NCBI RefSeq assembly: GCF_047301505.1 | Contig: NZ_CP154840.1 | Span: 4,154,001-4,218,000, forward strand | Source of the DNA: Lysinibacillus_B sp031181585 | Lineage (GTDB): Bacteria; Bacillota; Bacilli; Bacillales_A; Planococcaceae | Direction: 5' to 3' | DNA length: 64,000 nucleotides | Shown here: piece after piece, positions 61,186-64,000 of the stretch | Numbering within the stretch: position 1 is the first letter of the stretch | Layout of the letters: each line of letters begins with the position of its first letter | Program-made: the position numbers and the translations under genes | Notes under the pieces: generated by a model | Seen by the model: the letters and a program-made list of their open reading frames with translations, nothing else | What the model was told of the DNA's origin: nothing | Databases searched by the model: none

Positions 61186-61878
61186 TCACTCATACCGAAT
61201 TCCCTGCGACATCTCCTCCAGCTTTTCCCAATCCATAATGCGGATATGCTTATGTTTTTTTTCTATAATACCTTTTTCTGTCAAGTCATGCAGCACGCGG
61301 TTTAAATGACGATGTGTGGTACCAAGTAAATCTGCCATTTCTCCCACATTACCGGTCTGCAGCTCTGTCCCAAATTCATTCCCCGGCGTCGAAATCGATA
61401 ATAAATAGCTTGCCAACCGGTTTTCCACCGATGATAATAAATTTACGCGGGAAGCTGTTGTACGCGTCTGCAGCTTATAGCTTAGATGTTTTAAAAGATC
61501 CTGAAGAAAAGCCGTATTCTTCATTTCATGCTTGTAAATATAATCAACCGGCAATCCAACGCACAAACAATTTGTCACGGCCGTAATTTGTGACTGGACG
61601 GGAGTACGACGGACAAGTTCTAAATCACCGATTAACGCCAGCGGGTGATTGAACCGCAGTAACAGAGATTTCCCTGTTTCCACGCTTGAAGTTGCTTTCG
61701 CCCTCCCTTCGACTAAATAGAGAAGGTGACTCATTTCCTCTCCTTCTCTCAAAAGGACCTCTCCCTCTTCATATGCAAATAACTTAAAAGGTCGGTATTC
61801 AACGTCCTCAAAAATTTGATCCAGCTCATATTCCATTAGTTTCTCTCGAAGGAGAGATATATTTTCAATTATTTTCAT
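61186..61878 (-). CDS. Crp/Fnr family transcriptional regulator (YeiL-like)
   Basis: A 230-residue regulator. An N-terminal cyclic-nucleotide-binding-like beta-barrel (FAYEEGEVLLREGEEMSHLLYLVEG in part, FNHPLALIGDLELV) is followed by a long helix and a C-terminal winged helix with MADLLGTTHRHLNRVLHDL. No Fe-S cysteine cluster is seen at the N-terminus. It is most like the YeiL subgroup. It is divergent from a DMT transporter gene 127 bases away and may control it. Confidence 0.88.
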   Translation of the reverse strand: MKIIENISLLREKLMEYELDQIFEDVEYRPFKLFAYEEGEVLLREGEEMSHLLYLVEGRAKATSSVETGKSLLLRFNHPLALIGDLELVRRTPVQSQITAVTNCLCVGLPVDYIYKHEMKNTAFLQDLLKHLSYKLQTRTTASRVNLLSSVENRLASYLLSISTPGNEFGTELQTGNVGEMADLLGTTHRHLNRVLHDLTEKGIIEKKHKHIRIMDWEKLEEMSQGIRYE

Positions 61879-62004
61879 ATAACAATCTCCTTTTTTTGGA
61901 CATATGTCCTTTTCATTATAGGAGGAATTGTTATGATGATAGTAGTAATAAGTCCAAACAATTGTTTGTGACTTATTTTTTATGAGAGAGGTAGAGGTGT
62001 AATT

Positions 62005-62922
62005 ATGAGCAAGAATTTATTGTATCCCCTACTCATCGTGATTGGTTCAAGCTCTTACGGAATCTTATCAACTATGATTAAGGTGGCCATGGGACATGGC
62101 TTTACTACGGAAGAAGCTGTAACGAGTCAATATGTGATAGGTTTTTTATTAGCATTAATCATTTTTATTGTGACCCAACGTTCTTTACCAAAAATATCTG
62201 GTAAGGGTTTTTTAGTTATCCTGATTTCCGGCTTGTTAACTGGTACAACAGGTATTGTATACGGACAATCAGTCCACTATTTACCGGCATCACTCGCTGT
62301 TGTCATGCTGTTCCAGTTTACATGGATCGGCCTATTTTTGGATTGCATCATCCATCGTCGCCGCCCGACGCGTCCTGAATTGATTTCTCTAGTATTTTTA
62401 ATCAGCGGAACAATTTTGGCTGCCGGCATTTTAGATGTGGATTTAAGCGGACTGGACTGGCGTGGCTGGGCATTCGGTATGGCGGCTGCATTCAGCTTTG
62501 CTTGTTTTATGCAGTTCAACTCGAAAAAGGTGGAGGGTATCTCTACAATCGGCCGTATGACGATCATGTCCTTTTTCTCTATGTTGCTTGTCCTTTTATT
62601 CCAAGCACCGGAAGTTGTAACAAATGGAATGTTATTCGGCACAGAGCTGCTATACTTTGGCTTGGCCCTTGGATTATTCGGGATTATCTTGCCGATTCTC
62701 CTGTTTACAGTAGCCGTACCAAAAGTGGGCGGCGGTGTAGCCTCCATTTTAAGTGCAGTAGAGCTGCCGGTAGCAATTCTCGCATCTGTCATTGTATTGC
62801 ACGAAGCATTAACAGGACTGCAAATTTTCGGTATTGTTCTCGTGCTCTTCGGTATGACGCTGCCCACCCTGCTTCAAAATAGAAAGCAGGCAATTAAGCA
62901 AATCGATGCCTCAGCAAACTAA
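62005..62922 (+). CDS. DMT superfamily (EamA-type) transporter
   Basis: A 305-residue membrane protein with ten helices in two EamA repeats (SSYGILSTMIKVAMGHG in the first, LFGIILPILLFTVAVPKVGGGVASILSAVE in the second, quoted in part). The PxxLAVVMLFQFTWIG region is typical. Such proteins export amino acids, nucleosides or other metabolites; the substrate is unknown. A GAGAGG site precedes the ATG. It is divergent from the Crp/Fnr regulator and has its own terminator. Confidence 0.9.
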   Translation: MSKNLLYPLLIVIGSSSYGILSTMIKVAMGHGFTTEEAVTSQYVIGFLLALIIFIVTQRSLPKISGKGFLVILISGLLTGTTGIVYGQSVHYLPASLAVVMLFQFTWIGLFLDCIIHRRRPTRPELISLVFLISGTILAAGILDVDLSGLDWRGWAFGMAAAFSFACFMQFNSKKVEGISTIGRMTIMSFFSMLLVLLFQAPEVVTNGMLFGTELLYFGLALGLFGIILPILLFTVAVPKVGGGVASILSAVELPVAILASVIVLHEALTGLQIFGIVLVLFGMTLPTLLQNRKQAIKQIDASAN

Positions 62923-62941
62923 AATCATTATTATAAAATAA

Positions 62942-62996
62942 GAGAAACCTCGAAAATGGTACTTTTTCATGAGTCCATTATTCGGGGTTCTTTTTC
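62942..62996 (+). terminator. Terminator of the DMT transporter gene
   Basis: AGAAACCTCGAA and TTCGGGGTTCTTTTT pair around a long loop, followed by CTATA. Confidence 0.65.
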
Positions 62997-63281
62997 TATA
63001 AAAATAGTCGTTTTAAACAATCTTCCGTTTCCCTTATAAACAGCGTCTACTATTTTCACACTCCACCAGAATGATAGAACAGGCGGCTGTACTGTGTCTG
63101 CTGTTTCAAGCAGCAGTATATACCCCGGAAATTCCACAAGCATGCCTAGGAAATTTTTGATACAAAACAGGATGATTTTATTAAGGTTCTTTTAAAACCC
63201 TAATAAGAAAAAGAGCAGCAATCATGAAGGCTACTTCTTTTTTGTCCGAATTCTCCTTTCCTTCTACCATTCATAAAATGC

Positions 63282-63319
63282 AAAACGGAAGGCAAGAAAT
63301 TCTGCCTCCCGTTTTTTTA
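63282..63319 (-). terminator. Terminator of the terminal SLH gene
   Basis: AAAACGGAAGGCA and TGCCTCCCGTTTT pair with one bulge; T and A tracts lie on both sides. It is 24 bases beyond the SLH stop codon. Confidence 0.8.
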
Positions 63320-63342
63320 TAAGCCGTCAAAATATATCCAGG

Positions 63343-64000
63343 TTATTCTTCAGGGCTTTCCAAAATCGCCATTGTCAATATCTTCGCAAATTGCGCTCGT
63401 GTTACATTTGCTTTTGGCTTAAATGTGCCATCCTTATAACCACTCACGATTCCTGCCTTTTGAAGGGCTGCAATACCCTCTAGAGCAATCGGATCGATGG
63501 AGTTCTTATCTTTAAAGGCCGTACCGGCAGTATTTGCCTCATAGCCATAGCCCTGCATTAACGCATACGTAATAGCTGCTACTTCTTCACGAGTAGCTGG
63601 CTTACCCGGGTTGAAGTCAGCATCATCAAAAATATCTAGTAATCCGTAGTCATCTAGAATGGAAATCTCTTTTCCAGCCCAGTGTTTTTCAATATCATTG
63701 TAGTAAGTATAGCCTTCAAATTCGTCTAAAGTAAGACCTGCAGCTCGGAAAATCATTACCGCTAATTGAGCACGTGTAATATTTCCGTTCGGATTGAACT
63801 TCGTCGCTGATTGCCCATTAATGATCCCTAGCTCATAAAGAAATTGGATATGCCCTTCAGCCCAGTGGTTTAACGTGTCATGGAAGTATCCTCCGTCACG
63901 TTCAAGTTCTACCCCTCTGCTAAATACATCTAAAAAGATTGCTTCATCCTCAGCAGATAACGTCTCCCACTTCTTTAAGTATTTGATTTCCTTTTTTGAA
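63343..64000 (-). CDS. S-layer-homology protein, C-terminal part (5' end outside window)
   Basis: The frame is open from the window edge to the stop at 63343, giving 218 residues. Three SLH domains are visible: HWAEGHIQFLYELGIINGQS with FNPNGNITRAQLAVMIFRAAG, HWAGKEISILDDYGLLDIF with FNPGKPATREEVAAITYAL, and ALEGIAALQKAGIVSGYKDG with FKPKANVTRAQFAKILTMA. The N-terminal region visible at the edge is highly charged. The protein should be non-covalently bound to the wall. Its full function depends on the part beyond the window. Confidence 0.9.
   Translation of the reverse strand, partial: SKKEIKYLKKWETLSAEDEAIFLDVFSRGVELERDGGYFHDTLNHWAEGHIQFLYELGIINGQSATKFNPNGNITRAQLAVMIFRAAGLTLDEFEGYTYYNDIEKHWAGKEISILDDYGLLDIFDDADFNPGKPATREEVAAITYALMQGYGYEANTAGTAFKDKNSIDPIALEGIAALQKAGIVSGYKDGTFKPKANVTRAQFAKILTMAILESPEE

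Larger units (their letters stand above)
62923..63342. other. Intergenic region between convergent transporter and SLH genes
   Basis: About 420 bases containing the two terminators listed separately. No gene or repeat that I can support. Confidence 0.35.

Noticed and set aside
62277..62867. 196-codon minus-strand frame opposite the DMT transporter
   Set aside because: Antisense shadow of a certain membrane-protein gene.

Overview
The window looks like chromosome from a low-G+C, Gram-positive, aerobic member of the Bacillales, most likely a Planococcaceae (Lysinibacillus/Solibacillus-like) bacterium. The reasons are AGGAGG-type ribosome-binding sites before nearly every gene, sigma-A and sigma-B style promoters, U-tailed hairpin terminators, two S-layer-homology (SLH) surface proteins, and many Bacillus-type families (YebC/YeeI, YflT-domain stress protein, YuzB, YvrJ, a SigO-like sigma factor, MhqD/MhqA-type proteins). 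I see no rRNA, tRNA, CRISPR array, prophage or complete insertion sequence.

Layout. 1-11.4 kb: an MMPL exporter cut by the window edge, an MhqD-type esterase with an MhqR-like operator, an AI-2E-family permease flanked by repeated hairpins, an M3 oligopeptidase, two chemoreceptors and a YebC/PmpR regulator. 11.5-20.5 kb: the most unusual block. A membrane-anchored glycoside-hydrolase-like protein and a zinc peptidase lie on the minus strand. Diverging from them is a four-gene plus-strand operon: a free-standing paralogue of the hydrolase's N-terminal domain, a degenerate GGDEF plus receiver protein, a membrane-anchored HEAT-repeat protein and a processive family-2 glycosyltransferase. I read this as an undescribed synthase-type exopolysaccharide system, possibly controlled by c-di-GMP. 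20.5-29.5 kb: housekeeping and accessory enzymes (phosphatases, PlsC, RlmA-type methyltransferase, SDR, MFS) and a three-gene DNA-repair/DinB group. 29.6-33.3 kb: a lipoprotein with DUF4353 repeats, a DUF4956 membrane protein and a VTC-fold protein in one operon. 33.7-39.5 kb: CobT, a 31-residue membrane peptide, DedA, a sigma-B type stress gene, YuzB, NhaC, DUF378 and DUF5658 proteins.

40-49.2 kb: an overlapping sucrose-phosphate synthase-like/phosphatase pair, manganese catalase with a sigma-B-like promoter, YiaA/B and SLH proteins, a UDG-fold protein, an HD phosphohydrolase, CcdA and a GNAT acetyltransferase. 49.5-53.1 kb: a two-component system followed by a DsbD/SafE-like membrane protein and a His/Met-rich YdhK lipoprotein, probably a metal-response operon. 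53.2-54.6 kb: an SMR efflux pair and its TetR regulator with matching operators. 54.7-64 kb: an M48 protease fused to ankyrin repeats, Hsp20, an MhqR-controlled dioxygenase/flavin-reductase operon, a SigO-YvrJ-RsoA-like split sigma factor operon with a LexA-like box, a Crp/Fnr regulator divergent from a DMT transporter, and the C-terminus of another SLH protein.

Cross-links inside the window: near-identical TTATCTCGAATT-type palindromes sit on the promoters of the 2.3 kb esterase and of the 57.1 kb dioxygenase operon, so these two loci 55 kb apart probably belong to one quinone/electrophile-stress regulon. Sigma-B-like promoters precede the YflT stress gene and the manganese catalase.
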